Shown here: positions 1-11,584 of the stretch, piece after piece
Numbering within the stretch: the stretch's first letter is position 1
How the letters are laid out: each line of letters begins with the position of its first letter
Assembly: GCF_910589235.1 (NCBI RefSeq)
Contig: NC_060978.1
Span: 1,909,877-1,973,876 of the forward strand
Length of the DNA stretch: 64,000 nucleotides
Source: Vespa crabro
Taxonomy: Eukaryota > Arthropoda > Insecta > Hymenoptera > Vespidae
Direction of reading: 5' to 3'
Made by a program: the position numbers and the translations under genes
The notes under the pieces: model-generated
Told to the model about the DNA's origin: nothing
Databases searched by the model: none
Seen by the model: the letters and a program-made list of their open reading frames with translations, nothing else

Positions 1-4
1 GCGT

Positions 5-48
<44 letters not shown>

Positions 49-300
49 CATCGTGCAGATTCTCGTTCGTTCCTCTGCTCCCTCCCCTCCTTTCCTCTCA
101 TCTACAACGAGACCGTCCTTCTTCTCTCTTTTTTCCCTCTCCCTCTTACCCTCTTTCATTCTTTCTTTCTTTCTTTCTCTATCCATCTCTCTCTTTCTCG
201 CTCCTTCTCCCTCCCTTCCTCTCTCTCTCACTCTCTCTCTCTCTCTCTCTCTACATCGCGTAAAGAAGACCGAGCCAGAAAACCAACTCGAAATACGCGA
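1..300. repeat. CT-rich microsatellite block
   Basis: The window opens with (CT)n at about 8-44, then pyrimidine-rich sequence and a second (CT)n at about 216-252. An open frame across it translates to Ser/Leu/Phe runs and is not a gene. About 50 bases of non-repetitive sequence (253-300) lead into the promoter-like island that follows. Confidence 0.85.
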
Positions 301-430
301 ATGATCGTGCTCTTATTGGCCGGACAGAAGCCACGTGGGTGCCCCACCGACTCCCGCCTCTGCTCCTGATTGGTCCATTTTCGCACGTCGGTTTTCTCAG
401 CCAAGCCGAGCGCGCTCCGTTCGTTCGTTC
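300..430. promoter_or_regulatory. GC-rich promoter-like island
   Basis: A non-repetitive, CpG-containing stretch in otherwise AT/CT-rich DNA. It has two ATTGG (inverted CCAAT) boxes at 315-319 and 369-373 and a CACGTG E-box at 332-337. This is the look of an insect promoter or 5' UTR, but no coding exon is visible next to it, so promoter function is inference. Confidence 0.35.
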
Positions 431-485
431 GTGCGCTCGCTCGCTTGCTTGCTTGCTTGCTTGCTCGCTCGCACGCTCGCTTGCT

Positions 486-516
<31 letters not shown>

Positions 517-536
517 TCGTTCGTTCGTTCGCATAT

Positions 537-577
<41 letters not shown>

Positions 578-730
578 CTCTCTGTTTTTCTAACGCACGT
601 CCACGTCTTGCTTTTTCTTCTATTTCTTCCTCCTCCTCCTCCTCCTCCTCCTCGTATTCTTCTTCCTTCTTTTCTCTTCTTCATCTTCTTCTTCTTCTAC
701 TTCTTCTTCTACTTCTTCTTCTACTTCTCC

Positions 731-762
<32 letters not shown>

Positions 763-780
763 CTTCTTCTTCCACGTTCC
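415..780. repeat. Compound TTCG/GCTT, CT and CTT/TCC microsatellite
   Basis: Tetranucleotide repeats of TTCG and GCTT type (about 417-532) run into (CT)n (541-575) and then about 160 bases of TCC, TTC and TAC trinucleotides (620-775). Open frames in all phases on both strands give Arg-Ser, Leu or Phe homopolymers, which is the signature of repeat translation. Confidence 0.85.
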
Positions 781-837
781 TGTATAATACGTGCGTGAGT
801 GCGTAGATGAGCGCGCGCGCGGGATCGAGCGAAGCTG

Positions 838-851
838 CACGTGATCACGTG
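838..851. promoter_or_regulatory. Perfect double E-box palindrome
   Basis: The 14 bases CACGTGATCACGTG are identical to their reverse complement and contain two CACGTG E-boxes. The site lies in a CG-rich island (780-890) with GCGCGCGCGC just upstream. CACGTG is the core bound by bHLH factors of the Myc/Max, USF and CLK/CYC type; occupancy here is inference. Confidence 0.4.
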
Positions 852-859
852 TCTTATGC

Positions 860-901
860 GTAAGCGTACTCGCGCGCGCGCACACGCACGCCTTCCTTCC
901 T

Positions 902-939
<38 letters not shown>

Positions 940-1240
940 TCTCTACATATCTGTCTCTGTCTCTCTCACACATACACACACATACTCTCTCTCTCTCTTT
1001 CTCTCTCTCTCTCTATATATATATATCTATCTATCTTTCTTTGCCCGTTGCGCGCATTGGACCTCTGCAGGAATCTACCGGGTGTTTTTGGCGAACAACC
1101 TCGTTTTCGTTCGACCAAGTTGATTCGTTCTACGTTCCTTTCGTTCATTTTTCTATACTCCTTGGATATTGTCGAGTGGTTAACACTCAAACTCTCCCTT
1201 TTGGAAGAGAAATAATATACTTCGTTACTTTTATTATTGC
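860..1240. other. Gene-free stretch: CT/CA/TA repeats plus unique segment
   Basis: Microsatellites (CT, CA, TA; about 903-1038) are followed by about 190 bases of unique sequence (1,040-1,230). An AG preceded by a short pyrimidine run at about 1,070 could be a splice acceptor, but the frames after it show no recognisable protein. Confidence 0.5.
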
Positions 1241-1345
1241 CACTTGCTAGCAGCTAGCAACTGCTGCTAGGTAACTAGTTAGCTACCTAGCTAGCAGCAG
1301 CACAGCTAGCTAGCTAGCTAGCTAGCTAGTTGTTGTTGCTAGCTA
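1240..1345. repeat. CTAG/GCTA-rich palindromic repeat
   Basis: About 100 bases built almost entirely from CTAG, GCTA and AGC words, including a run of GCTA units at about 1,305-1,328. Because CTAG and AGCT are self-complementary, the tract can fold on itself in many registers. It differs from every other repeat in the window. Confidence 0.7.
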
Positions 1346-1742
1346 GTTGCCACTATATAGCTGCTTCTGTTACCACCGTTGTCCTTTCTTACGAACTTGA
1401 CAAGGATCTCGAGAGTCGTTTCAACTCTTTTCACTTACTATTATTCCCATGGGCCATGGTAGCGACCGCTTTTCCTGAATAGACGAGCTGAGACATAGGG
1501 GAATAGATTTTAGATTCCTTTTTTTCTTTCTCTTTCTTTCCTTCTTTCTTTTCTTTCCTTTTCTTTTCTTTTCTTGCCTTTTTTTTTCTTTTTCTTTTTT
1601 TTTATTTTCTTTTTTCTTTTTTTTTTCTTTCTTTCTCTGTCAGACCCCTGCGCTCGTCTATTCCAACTACTACGTGAATGAATTTTTTTTCCTCTTCTTT
1701 TCTTTTTCTTATTTCAATTATAATCTTATCTAATAGATGCTA

Positions 1743-1779
<37 letters not shown>

Positions 1780-2245
1780 TATCTTCCATTTAATGTTTCT
1801 ATTTGTTCATTACAAAAGATTACAATTTTTTTTTATATTAACAATTTTATATATGTATATATACACGTCGAATATATATATTTCAACGAATTCTTGGTAT
1901 GTCCTTGTGATACCGCTGAACGATACGCACAAAGGATAGACAAATCCGCGCTTAGTATATAGTACGTTACCTACAAAGGGGTAGAGTGAGACAGCTGCCC
2001 ACGTACCCAGGGTCAGGGTGCTTCTAGTAAGAACACAAGAAAGAGAAAAAGAAAGAGAAAGAGAAAGAGAGAGAGAGAGAGAAAGAAGCAAAAAGAAGGA
2101 ACCGCATCCATCTTGTTTTTATTCACCTGCCCCTTCGTTTATCGATCAAATCAAACGCAACTAATAAATTCTTCTTCCTTAATTAGCCACGTCCTTGAAC
2201 GTTTTTTTCTTTTTTTCTTTTTTTTTTTTTATCTTTTTTCTTTTT

Positions 2246-2291
<46 letters not shown>

Positions 2292-2310
2292 GTTTTTCTT
2301 ACGTTTATTT
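1346..2310. other. Gene-free stretch: unique islands between CT, T-rich and AT repeats
   Basis: A unique island (1,380-1,510) and a GC-richer island (about 1,880-2,035) are separated by T/C-rich sequence and (AT)n at 1,744-1,776. A GA/CT pair closes the segment (2,040-2,090 and 2,250-2,290). No coding potential beyond repeat translations. Confidence 0.5.
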
Positions 2311-2915
2311 TAAGAAGGCCAAAGATATTGTGTAGATACGTGGTTACGAAACTAATACGTTTCGTAGGATCAATTCGCGATGGTTTAATAGTTCAAAAGA
2401 TTGTTTTCGTTTAACTCGTCGAAATTTTTATTTGAGATTCGACGTTATCATTAGATCTGACGTTTAACAATTGATTATTACGTTGATTATTTATTCGATC
2501 ATATTATTTATATTATTTCGTTTGTATAAAATAATTTCCGATAATATTGTCGATATATCGTTTATTACCTTTTTTAAATATATAATTCGTCTAGAATTTT
2601 AATTCGTTAATAAGATACGTTAAGAAATAGGGAATAAAATTTGATTATTGAATTATTAAAATTTTTTCCTTTTTCTTTCTTCTTTTTTTCTTTTCTTATC
2701 TTTTCCTTACTTTTTTTTTCTTCTTCTTCTTCTTATACAATAATTACAATCGTTCCATTGAATATTTACGTCAAATTATCAATGAAAATAATTATTTTAT
2801 TATTCATCGTCATGATTTATAAGAATTCGTTCGTACGATCAAGCGCGTTCTCGTTTCATTCGATAATCTATAATACGTGTAGTATTTTCAAACAAAATTG
2901 CGACAGAGATTTACG

Positions 2916-2956
<41 letters not shown>

Positions 2957-3420
2957 AAGAAGAAAAAAAGAACATTTCAATTTTCAACATTCAATTATTT
3001 AAATACATACACACACATATATATATATATATTTTTTTTCTTGTACTATACAATAATCTCGATCACTCGTAAAATAAAAACTTTTGAATCGTACGAGAAA
3101 AGAAAGAAAAATGTTAATTCGAATCGTTAAAAAAGGAAAAAAAAAAGAAAAGAAAAGAAAAGAAAAGAAAAATTGAAAAGAGTAGGAAAAACAGAGAACG
3201 TGAAAAATTAATTCGATTATTCGAATTCATTCGTACTATCTCGCATTTTCGTTCACATATTATACACTTTGAATTATTCCTAAAATTAATCTTGATCACA
3301 ATAATAATAATAATAATAATAATAAAAAGAAAAGAAAGAGAGAAATAAAGAAAAAAGAAAAAAGAAGAAAAAAAAAGAAGAAGAAGGAAAAAAAGAAAAG
3401 AAAGAAAAAAAGGTTTAGTT
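2311..3420. other. AT-rich gene-free stretch with poly-A
   Basis: AT-rich unique sequence (2,311-2,640) is followed by T-rich and A-rich blocks, a poly-A run of about 34 at 2,921-2,954 and (AAT)n at 3,299-3,325. I see no gene or RNA signature. Confidence 0.5.
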
Positions 3421-3714
3421 AGGTACGTTCGAAAATGTTAGGAGAACGATTCGAAATATATAGTCGAGTATAGTTCCAACGGTGCCATCCGGTTTTCGCG
3501 TTCCCCTATGTACCCCTCCCAATTTTAGAACGCCTATTCCACGACCCTCCGTGTGTAGCTTAGAACTATTCGATTACCCCTGTCCACCGTTTAATGGGGG
3601 CGTCCTTAGAAACGTATGGAAAGGAAATTTAGCCTTTAGGATATTATACACACGCTCTCGAACTCGTCCAAGAAATAGTAGAGACCCGTTCCAGAATACA
3701 CATGCATACATAGA

Positions 3715-3720
<6 letters not shown>
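3420..3720. other. Unique non-repetitive island
   Basis: About 290 bases of mixed composition bounded by A-rich DNA and (TA)n. A 78-residue frame crosses it but has no recognisable motif. It stands out against the repeats and is a candidate conserved non-coding element. Conservation cannot be judged from one sequence. Confidence 0.35.
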
Positions 3721-3751
<31 letters not shown>

Positions 3752-3791
3752 CATGTACGTACGTACGTATATTAGTATGTATTTATGTATG

Positions 3792-3822
<31 letters not shown>

Positions 3823-3945
3823 TTCTAGCTCGACTACTTTTATTCCCAAGTCATTGTACGAATTCTTGTGAAAATTCAACTCGTCGAAGATTCTCTTCGT
3901 TGTTGTTCGTTATACGTACGACATTTTTCTTTTTCTCTTTTTCTC

Positions 3946-3976
<31 letters not shown>

Positions 3977-4386
3977 CCTTCCCTTTCCCTCTTCGATAAA
4001 CCCATAAATCGTCATTATTATTATTATTAAATTGTTATACTGTTAAAGTAAAGATAATTATTATTGATAATTGATAATTATTATCATTGGAAATGAGTAA
4101 ATTCTGTTTAAATAAAAAAGAAAGAAAAAAGGCCTCTTTGAAGTATTGTTAAAGAAAAAAAAAGAAAAAGAAAAAAAAGGGAAAGAAAAGGAAAAGAAAA
4201 GTAAAGAAATAAAAGACAAAATGTAAGTACATTTTTTTTATCGTACAAATGCGAACGCTCGTCGAGGGTATTAAAAAAAAAAAAACAAAAAAGAAAAAAG
4301 AGAAAAAAGGAAAAGAAAAAAAATGAAAAATATACATGCGTACGAATAAACGTTCGAAAGAAGAAAGAAAGAAAAGGAAAGAAGAA

Positions 4387-4443
<57 letters not shown>

Positions 4444-4845
4444 TCAATCTATTTACATTTGCATTGGAATTTGACATTTATTTTGCGAAGAAGAACAAAA
4501 AAAAAAAAAAAGAAAAAGAAAAAAAGGAAAAGAAAAAAAGGGAACGAAAGAACGAAGTAAAATAAACATTAGGAAAAAATAAATAAAATCTAATTACACT
4601 TTTGTGATAACTAACGCGTTTATTTTCCGAAGAAGAGAAAATGGAAGAAAGTGTAAAGAAATAAAAAAAGAGGAAAGGAAAAAAATATAAGAAAAAAAAA
4701 AAAAAAAGAAAAAGAGAAAAGAAAAGAAAAAAGAAAAGAAAAAAGAGAAACAGGAAAGAAATTATTACATACAATCCCGAACGATCTTTCTTCAATCGTA
4801 CCGATTTTTTTTCTTTTTCATTCCTTGTTTTTATTTATTTATTAC

Positions 4846-4885
<40 letters not shown>

Positions 4886-5415
4886 GTTATCCTTACAACG
4901 AGATATTATCTTTTTAATTTGAATATGTTAAAACCATGAAAATAGAAAATATAATTCAATGCGATAACGTACGACGATATATTTAGTTACGATTAGGAAT
5001 CTTTTCGCGCTTTCGACAGCAAACTTTTCTTATCGTCAATTAGGCCAATTATTTTTTTTTTCTGTTAAATCTTCGATAATATCATCTTCCGAGTTTCTCT
5101 CTCTCTCTCTCTCTCTCTTTATTTTTTTTCTCAATTCTAATCTTCGAAATTATGATTACGAAACAAGAAAACGATCATCGTTCTTTTTCTTTTCCTTATT
5201 ATTTTTGCTTTTTCTCCTTGTTGGTAATTTTTTTTGTTTCTTGTTTTGTTTTCTCCCTACTCGTTTTTATTTTCTTTTTAATCTTCGTTCGAACGTTCAA
5301 CGAATCTTGCCATCTTTCTTCTAAACTTTGTCTCATAAACGTTTTTTTCTTTTTTACAAATTCGTTACTTCTTTCTTTCTTTCTATTTTTTATCTTCTCA
5401 CGATAGAATTCTCAT

Positions 5416-5487
<72 letters not shown>

Positions 5488-5607
5488 TCTCTCTCTCTAT
5501 TTTCTTAATTCTAATCTCGGAAATGACGATTTCGATATGAGAAAACAAACGATCATTCATTTTTCTTTCTGTTATTCCTATTTTCTTTTGTAGATCCGTC
5601 ATTTTTC

Positions 5608-5645
<38 letters not shown>

Positions 5646-5700
5646 CTGTCTCTGTCTCTGTCTCTGTCTCTCTTATTCTTTCTTTTTTTTCTTCCCTTTC
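3720..5700. repeat. Microsatellite-dominated stretch
   Basis: (TA)n at 3,719-3,748, TATG/TA repeats to about 3,822, long T-rich and A-rich blocks, (GA)n of about 50 bases at 4,391-4,440, (ATT)n at 4,838-4,885, (CT)n at 5,097-5,118, about 5,420-5,498 and 5,612-5,641. Short unique pieces such as 4,910-5,050 lie between them. No gene. Confidence 0.75.
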
Positions 5701-6026
5701 GTTCGAATAGGCCCATATCTCACGATGGGACATCGATTCTTTCGATTATAAAACCCGCGATATGGTGGTTCATCGTTCGAGCGTAAGTACTCGCTCGAGG
5801 AAATAAAAGAAAGTGAAAAGTTTCCAGACAACGTAGGAGAGAATTGGAAAGATTTTCTCTTTCGGTCTGTGATTTTTTACTAGACGATTCCGACGATTCG
5901 TTCATTGTCATTCCACGTGGATTGACACGAAGGTACAATATTCTTTCACGATCATTCGTCTGTGATTTTTTTCTCGGCCACGAGGAGTCAAGAGAAAAAA
6001 CCGCGACCGTCGTCCGTGCTGAAAAA
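5700..6026. other. Unique island with inverted repeat
   Basis: About 320 bases of unique sequence. It carries a 7-bp perfect inverted repeat (TCGAGCG at 5,777-5,783 and CGCTCGA at 5,792-5,798, 8-base loop) and two direct copies of TCTGTGATTTTTT about 94 bases apart (near 5,865 and 5,959). Open frames exist on both strands over the same bases and neither resembles a known protein. Confidence 0.35.
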
Positions 6027-6072
6027 CCCACCCCCTAGCCCCTAGTCCCTACCCCCTGCTCCCTGCCCCCCA
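6027..6072 (-). other. Putative G-quadruplex tract
   Basis: A C-rich run on the + strand. Its reverse complement has at least seven runs of three or more G with loops of one to four bases, well past the usual four-run G-quadruplex rule. The + strand could form an i-motif. Function is not shown by sequence alone. Confidence 0.6.
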
Positions 6073-6820
6073 CCATCGCTCCTCGCTACCTCCTCTTAGA
6101 ATATTTTTCTTTATTTCTATTTTTTATTTCTTTTTTTCTTTTCTTTCCTTGTTCCTTCCCAATGAAAGATATTTTATATTAATAAGCGTGATGTATAAGG
6201 CCAAAAGAAAAAGAGAGAGAGAGAGAGAGAGAGAGAAAGAAAGAAAGAAAATAAGAACGAATGGACTTTCTCAAATATCGTAGAAAAATTTGTTTTTAAT
6301 TAATATTTCGAAACTCGCTTTTAATCTTGAAATATTTCCTTTTTTTTCCTTTTCTCTCTTGTCGATATGTCACAGAGATTTTATATCTCTGACATGTTCG
6401 AAACAGAGAAATTTGTGTCGAATGATAAAATGAAGGTTTTCGTTCTTTAAATTGAAAAAAAAAAAGAGAAAAAAGAAAAAGAAAAAAAGAACGAGTCGAC
6501 GAGACTCCCCTTCTTTTATTTTTTTTTTTCCTTGTTTCTCTTTTCTTCCCTTTTTTCTTTTTCTCGAATACATATTTTCGTTTTTTTTTTTACAAATGAT
6601 TTAATCCGAACGAATAGATATCTTCTTTTTTCCTTTTCTCTCTTTGTTGTTTTCTTTTTTTTCTTCTTCTTTTTTTTTTTTTTTTTTTTTTTTTAAATCG
6701 AAACAAAATACACCACCATCATCTCTAAGCGCTTATCTAACAATAAGATTTTTTTCTTTTATAATAATATTATATTAATTAGTTTTTCCTTCGCAATGAT
6801 AATAGATATAACGAATAGGA
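6073..6820. other. T-rich/A-rich gene-free stretch
   Basis: Pyrimidine- and purine-rich low-complexity blocks, (GA)n at 6,212-6,234, a poly-T run at 6,671-6,694 and AT-rich unique DNA. No gene seen. Confidence 0.5.
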
Positions 6821-7040
6821 TCGTTCGGAATTTTATTCGTTTATTTCTATGAGGCGATTAGGAATAATCGATCGTCGTTTTCGTTCTGCGTTTAGAAACA
6901 AATTACCGGCTACGAGCTTAGGACAGTCGGTAAGTTAGAATTTAGGAGAGATCTTACTTGCCAACTCAGCAATCGTTACCTTTTGTATAAAAGCTTTCGC
7001 ATCGCGCGAAATTTTCTTTCGCGTCTGTCGCTAGCGTTTC
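6820..7040 (+). promoter_or_regulatory. Unique island with TATA-like box
   Basis: Unique sequence with TATAAAAG at 6,986-6,993, followed by CG-containing sequence (GCATCGCGCGAAA, about 7,000). The order resembles a TATA promoter on the + strand. No coding exon follows, only a poly-A run from 7,072, so a non-coding transcript or chance match are both possible. Confidence 0.25.
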
Positions 7041-7070
7041 ATTTCCGTGATAGATTAAAGATAAAGAGTA

Positions 7071-7108
<38 letters not shown>

Positions 7109-7970
7109 AAAAAGAAAAAGAAGAATAAAAAGAAGAAGACGTTTAGGCGTGCAACGATAACAAAATAATTCTCACCTATTTAGATTATCGTTAGGATTCA
7201 TTTCGTACGAATTAACAAGGGCTCGCCGACGTATTCCAATGAAATCTTCAAATTCAACAAAACTTCTATCTTTCTTTTTCTATATTTAATTGATGTAAAA
7301 CAAACAAACAAACAAACAAACAAAAATATTTGATAAGTAATCTATACGAAGAACTTCGAAATGAATTTAATTCAAACGTTATTCGAAAATATTTTTTACA
7401 AAATATAACCATGAAAACAATTATTTTCCATTTCGTATTTCGACCTTTTTGATCCAATTAATATCTATTCTCAAATTAATGGAAAAAATTTTACAAACGA
7501 TTTAACGATCAAATAATATTCTATAATCTATAAATATTATACATGCATATATATATATATATACATAAACATATAGTTTTTAAAAGATATTCAAAAAAAC
7601 AAAATGAACGAACGAACGAACAATAGAGAAAAAAACGAAAAGAAAAGGAATAAAAGGGTGGAAAACAAGAAAAGAAAAAACAAAAAAGAAAAAAGAAAAA
7701 AGAAAAAAGAAAAAGAAAAAAGAAAAATGGTCGGACTATCATGGTCCAACGTTTATTATCGTCAATAATATATTAAACGATAATAATCTTAGAAATAGAT
7801 ATATCAATCTCTAATGGCGATTAGAGTTAAGAAACTTAAGATGATTTTTCATGAAGACAATTTTTACGTATCTCTCTCTCTCTCTCTCTCTCTCTCGTTC
7901 TCTCTCTATCTCTCTTTTTCTCTCTCTTTCTCTATCTGATTTTTCCATCGATAGTATCGATCCGAGTAGA
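7040..7970. other. AT-rich gene-free stretch
   Basis: Poly-A of about 35 (7,072-7,106), CAAA repeats (7,298-7,324), A-rich imperfect repeats (7,630-7,725) and (CT)n at 7,871-7,895. No gene seen. Confidence 0.5.
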
Positions 7971-8189
7971 AAATAAGGTTCTCGAGAAGGCGACTCTCCC
8001 CTTCTGACAATCGTCTTCTACACCCTCGCAGACCGTTCTTTCTCAACGAAGAGACCGTTTTGAACAGCCTGTACCAACAGACTAATGAACAGTTGGCTCC
8101 TATTGGTAGTAGGCGCCTGCGTTTAGGCCTCGTTATGTTACGGTAGCGCAGCTGGCATTGCCCGGACCTTTCCTCTGTCTCTCTCTTTT

Positions 8190-8238
<49 letters not shown>

Positions 8239-8277
8239 TTCTTTCTCTATCTTTCTCTTTCTCTCGTATACCTATCT

Positions 8278-8318
<41 letters not shown>

Positions 8319-8430
8319 TATTTCTCTAGCGTTCTCTAGGCCATGCGCAAGCCTAGGAAAATATTCCCGATGGGCCCAGACCACGTTCCTGCCCACCATT
8401 GCTTTCCTTTTCGGCTGCAGGAAATACTAA
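7970..8430. promoter_or_regulatory. GC-richer island split by CT and GT repeats
   Basis: Two unique blocks (7,970-8,170 and 8,330-8,430) flank (CT)n at 8,188-8,234 and (GT)n at 8,283-8,317. The first has an ATTGG box near 8,102 and the palindrome AGGCGCCT near 8,110. The second has CTAGGC and GCCTAG arms around CATGCGCAA near 8,335-8,356, an NRF1-like half site. Regulatory role is inference. Confidence 0.3.
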
Positions 8431-8468
8431 GCAATAAATCGTCCGACTTATGTACATGAAACACGTCC

Positions 8469-8500
<32 letters not shown>

Positions 8501-8511
8501 ATGTATGTATA

Positions 8512-8615
8512 TTAAATTGGCCAATAAGTAATGTCGGAATTTGCTGCATTTTATATAATAATAAATGAAGACTTTAATGTAATACGCAATATAATGCATA
8601 TTGTTTCTCTTTTTG

Positions 8616-8654
<39 letters not shown>

Positions 8655-9040
8655 TGCTTGATCTATTATAATTAACATTAATACTTGCTGTATTTTCTAA
8701 ATCTAAATGAAGATTGTAAATAAGATTATATTACTACATGTAATACGATATTGTTCTTTTTTTTTTCTTTTTTTTTTTTTTTTTATGACATTGTCGATAT
8801 CAGCTCGATTATTTAATTAACGTTGATATTTGCGATATTTCATATTATAAATAAATATAAGATTTTTATGTAACCTGGTGACGTAATATTTGATTTGGTT
8901 TATTGGATTTTCTATCTATCAGTATGGTATTAGTTGACGTTTTATCAATATATGTCGATATTTATGATATTTTATATCTAAATAAATAAGATTGTAGTAT
9001 ATTATGTAATATAGTATTTGTATATTGGATTTTATTATGC

Positions 9041-9097
<57 letters not shown>

Positions 9098-9230
9098 TAA
9101 TATGTAATAGGATTAGTGTTGTAATTTTTAATATGTAATTTTCAATATAAAAAATTATTAAATGCAGTGTTGTGTTTATTTAGATATAAAATATAATGAA
9201 AATTCTGACATTACTTATTGGCCAATTTAA
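8512..9230. mobile_element. Non-autonomous TIR element with internal tandem repeats
   Basis: The ends are inverted copies of each other over 31 bases (8,512-8,542 and 9,200-9,230) with one mismatch, and the flanks are TA-rich, as expected for a TA target. The core of the end, TTGGCCAATAAGTAATG, recalls mariner-type termini. The body has no transposase. It is made of about four degenerate units with anchors near 8,540, 8,690, 8,830 and 8,970, each with 'tgatattt..aaataaata.gatt..atgtaat' similarity, and an (AT)n insert at 9,045-9,091. This is a TIR element with a repeat array inside. The family assignment is tentative; the inverted ends are directly seen. Confidence 0.75.
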
Positions 9231-9285
9231 TATATATATATATTATTATATAATAATATATATATATTATTATATACATACATAG

Positions 9286-9337
<52 letters not shown>

Positions 9338-9940
9338 CATACGAATAATCAGATGAAATACGAGTCATCGAGAATAGGAGGTCGTTAGACGAGCCGTCGG
9401 CTCGTATGGTTTCTATTTCTATTAATTCTTCTATAATTCTAATCTAACAAATTAATTTTCGTAATCTTTTCGTTTAATCGAAAATATTTCCATATGTCGT
9501 ACGAATACATAAGATTTGAATATATTATTGAAATTATTTACAATCGTAACACGTTCTAAATTATGTATACCCATCTAATCCAAAAAATATTTATTCTTTC
9601 GTTTATTATATGTTAGAGTTATTATCAACTGATATATATATATATATATTTATATTGTGTGTTATAAGTTGTTAATTTTTAATATAATCACTTTTACCAT
9701 AATTTCATTTCATTTATATTAATATTTATGAAGAATCTACGTGCATGATACGTCATACTATATATCAGTTTTATGCAACTAAATCTAAACGAAAGTTTGA
9801 CGCAATTTTGAAATCACCTAGCCAAACACATACACACACACACACACGCGCGCGCGCTAAATACTATGCTTACAAAGTTGACAATTCTTATCTCATACCA
9901 CCAATATGTTATTTTGTATTATTTCAATATATCTAATATT

Positions 9941-9974
<34 letters not shown>

Positions 9975-10316
9975 AAAAAAGAAAAAAAGAAAACCCTCAA
10001 AATCTAACAATTCTACAAAACTATTTATAATCCAATAATCGATAATGCACACTTTCAATATACAAAGTTACAGCTAATCGTACTTTACGAAAATACACGC
10101 ACATATATTTGTTTTATTGCTTGCGTGCGTGCGTGCGTGTGTGTGTGTGTCTGTGTGTATGTGTGTCATAAAAAAAAAAAGAAGGAAAAAGAGAAAGTAA
10201 AAAAAAAAAGAAAACAATAAGAATAAAAATAGAAATAAATTCTCGACGAAAGCGTTTTTCTATTTAATCGTAATAAGTGAAACGTCGTGCTTTAACAAAC
10301 GTTTGCCGAAGGAGTA
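9231..10316. other. AT-rich gene-free stretch
   Basis: Contains (AT)n at 9,293-9,333, a unique patch at 9,340-9,420 with a 7-bp hairpin (ACGAGCC, loop GTC, GGCTCGT, about 9,390-9,406), CA/CG repeats at 9,833-9,858, poly-A near 9,943-9,971 and GT repeats at 10,122-10,167. No gene seen. Confidence 0.5.
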
Positions 10317-10317
10317 A

Positions 10318-10348
10318 GGGTTAGGGGATGTGAGGGGTGGGTGGGGGA
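10318..10348 (+). other. Putative G-quadruplex tract
   Basis: Five G runs of three or more within 31 bases (GGG, GGGG, GGGG, GGG, GGGGG) with short loops. It meets the standard G4 sequence rule on the + strand. It begins with GGGTTAGGGG, but no telomere array follows. Confidence 0.55.
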
Positions 10349-10349
10349 C

Positions 10350-10496
10350 GAATTTTTTCGTTTCTTCCTTTTTTTTTTTTTTTTCTTTTTTTTCCGTACT
10401 TTTTCCTTCGAGAAAAACAAGAACGCACAATTCGATACAAAACTTCCCGACGTCGTTGTATTTTCATTGCCATTTGTCCTCGTCCATTCATACTTT

Positions 10497-10533
<37 letters not shown>

Positions 10534-11439
10534 CGCGATCGAGTCTCGCGATAAAAACTTCAACAACTCGTAGATATATAATAGATATCTATAGGATGAG
10601 CTAGCTCGTCTCGTATTCGCTCGAACAAGTCGCAATGTCTTTTCCGTACATTTCGACTTCGACTCGCATTTCTAAGAGACTCTGAATAATCGTCTCCCAT
10701 CCTTCTCCCTCCTCTATCCTCTCACTCGCACCGTTACCACCCACTCTATCAACCCAATCCCGTGAGCATTAAATCTTTTCTCTCTCTCTCTCTCTCTCTC
10801 TCTTTTCTCTCTTTTCTTTTCTTTTTTTTTTTCTTTCATTCTCCTTTACCCTTCTCTTCCCATTTTATTTTTCTTTATTCGTAATTTTTTCTTTTTTTTT
10901 TTTTTCTTTTCGTTTCCTTTCGTTTTATCTCTTCCTTCAATTTTTTTTCCTTTTTTCTTTCTCTTTCTTTTTTTTTTTTTTGTTCACTTATATTTTACTT
11001 TTCATTTATTCATTTATCTTACTCTCCTTTATCTTTCCTTTCCATATCCCTTTTTTTTTCTTTCTTTTTTTTTTTTTTATTTATTTATTTCTTTATTTAT
11101 TTTTTCTACTTTCGATCCCAATAGATTTCTCTCTCTCTCTCTCTCTCTCTCCGTCTCTCTCTCGTTTATCTCATCTTTTTTTTTCCATTTCTTCCTTTCT
11201 TTTCTTTTTTCACTCGTATTGTCTTTTTTTTTGTTCTCGTTTTTTCTTTTTTCTTTTTTCTTATTTTTTGCGATCCCGATAGTTCCACCTTCCCTCTGTC
11301 TCGTCTCGCCCTTTTTTTTTTCGTAACTTTTTTTTTTTTACTCTCGCTACCACCAAAAGTTTCGCTCTTTCTCTATCCCTCAACCCCTTTTGCCCTTTCC
11401 CTCTTCATACCGTCCTTTTTTTCTTTAATTCTTTTTATA

Positions 11440-11477
<38 letters not shown>

Positions 11478-11537
11478 TCTTTTTTCGTTTATTTTTTTAC
11501 CATTTCCAATTTCCTCATTCGCACGGATTAACGGCAT

Positions 11538-11580
<43 letters not shown>
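10350..11580. repeat. Pyrimidine-rich low-complexity block
   Basis: Nearly continuous T/C-rich sequence on the + strand, with poly-T of about 30 at 10,501-10,531, (CT)n at 10,780-10,801 and 11,128-11,162, (CA)n at 11,441-11,464 and (AT)n at 11,541-11,581. Short unique pieces occur at 10,410-10,495 and 10,560-10,760. No gene. Confidence 0.6.

Positions 11581-11581
<1 letters not shown>

Positions 11582-11584
<3 letters not shown>

Noticed and set aside
335..798. Overlapping open frames of 142-150 residues on the + strand
   Set aside because: They are three phases of the same TTCG, CT and CTT repeats.
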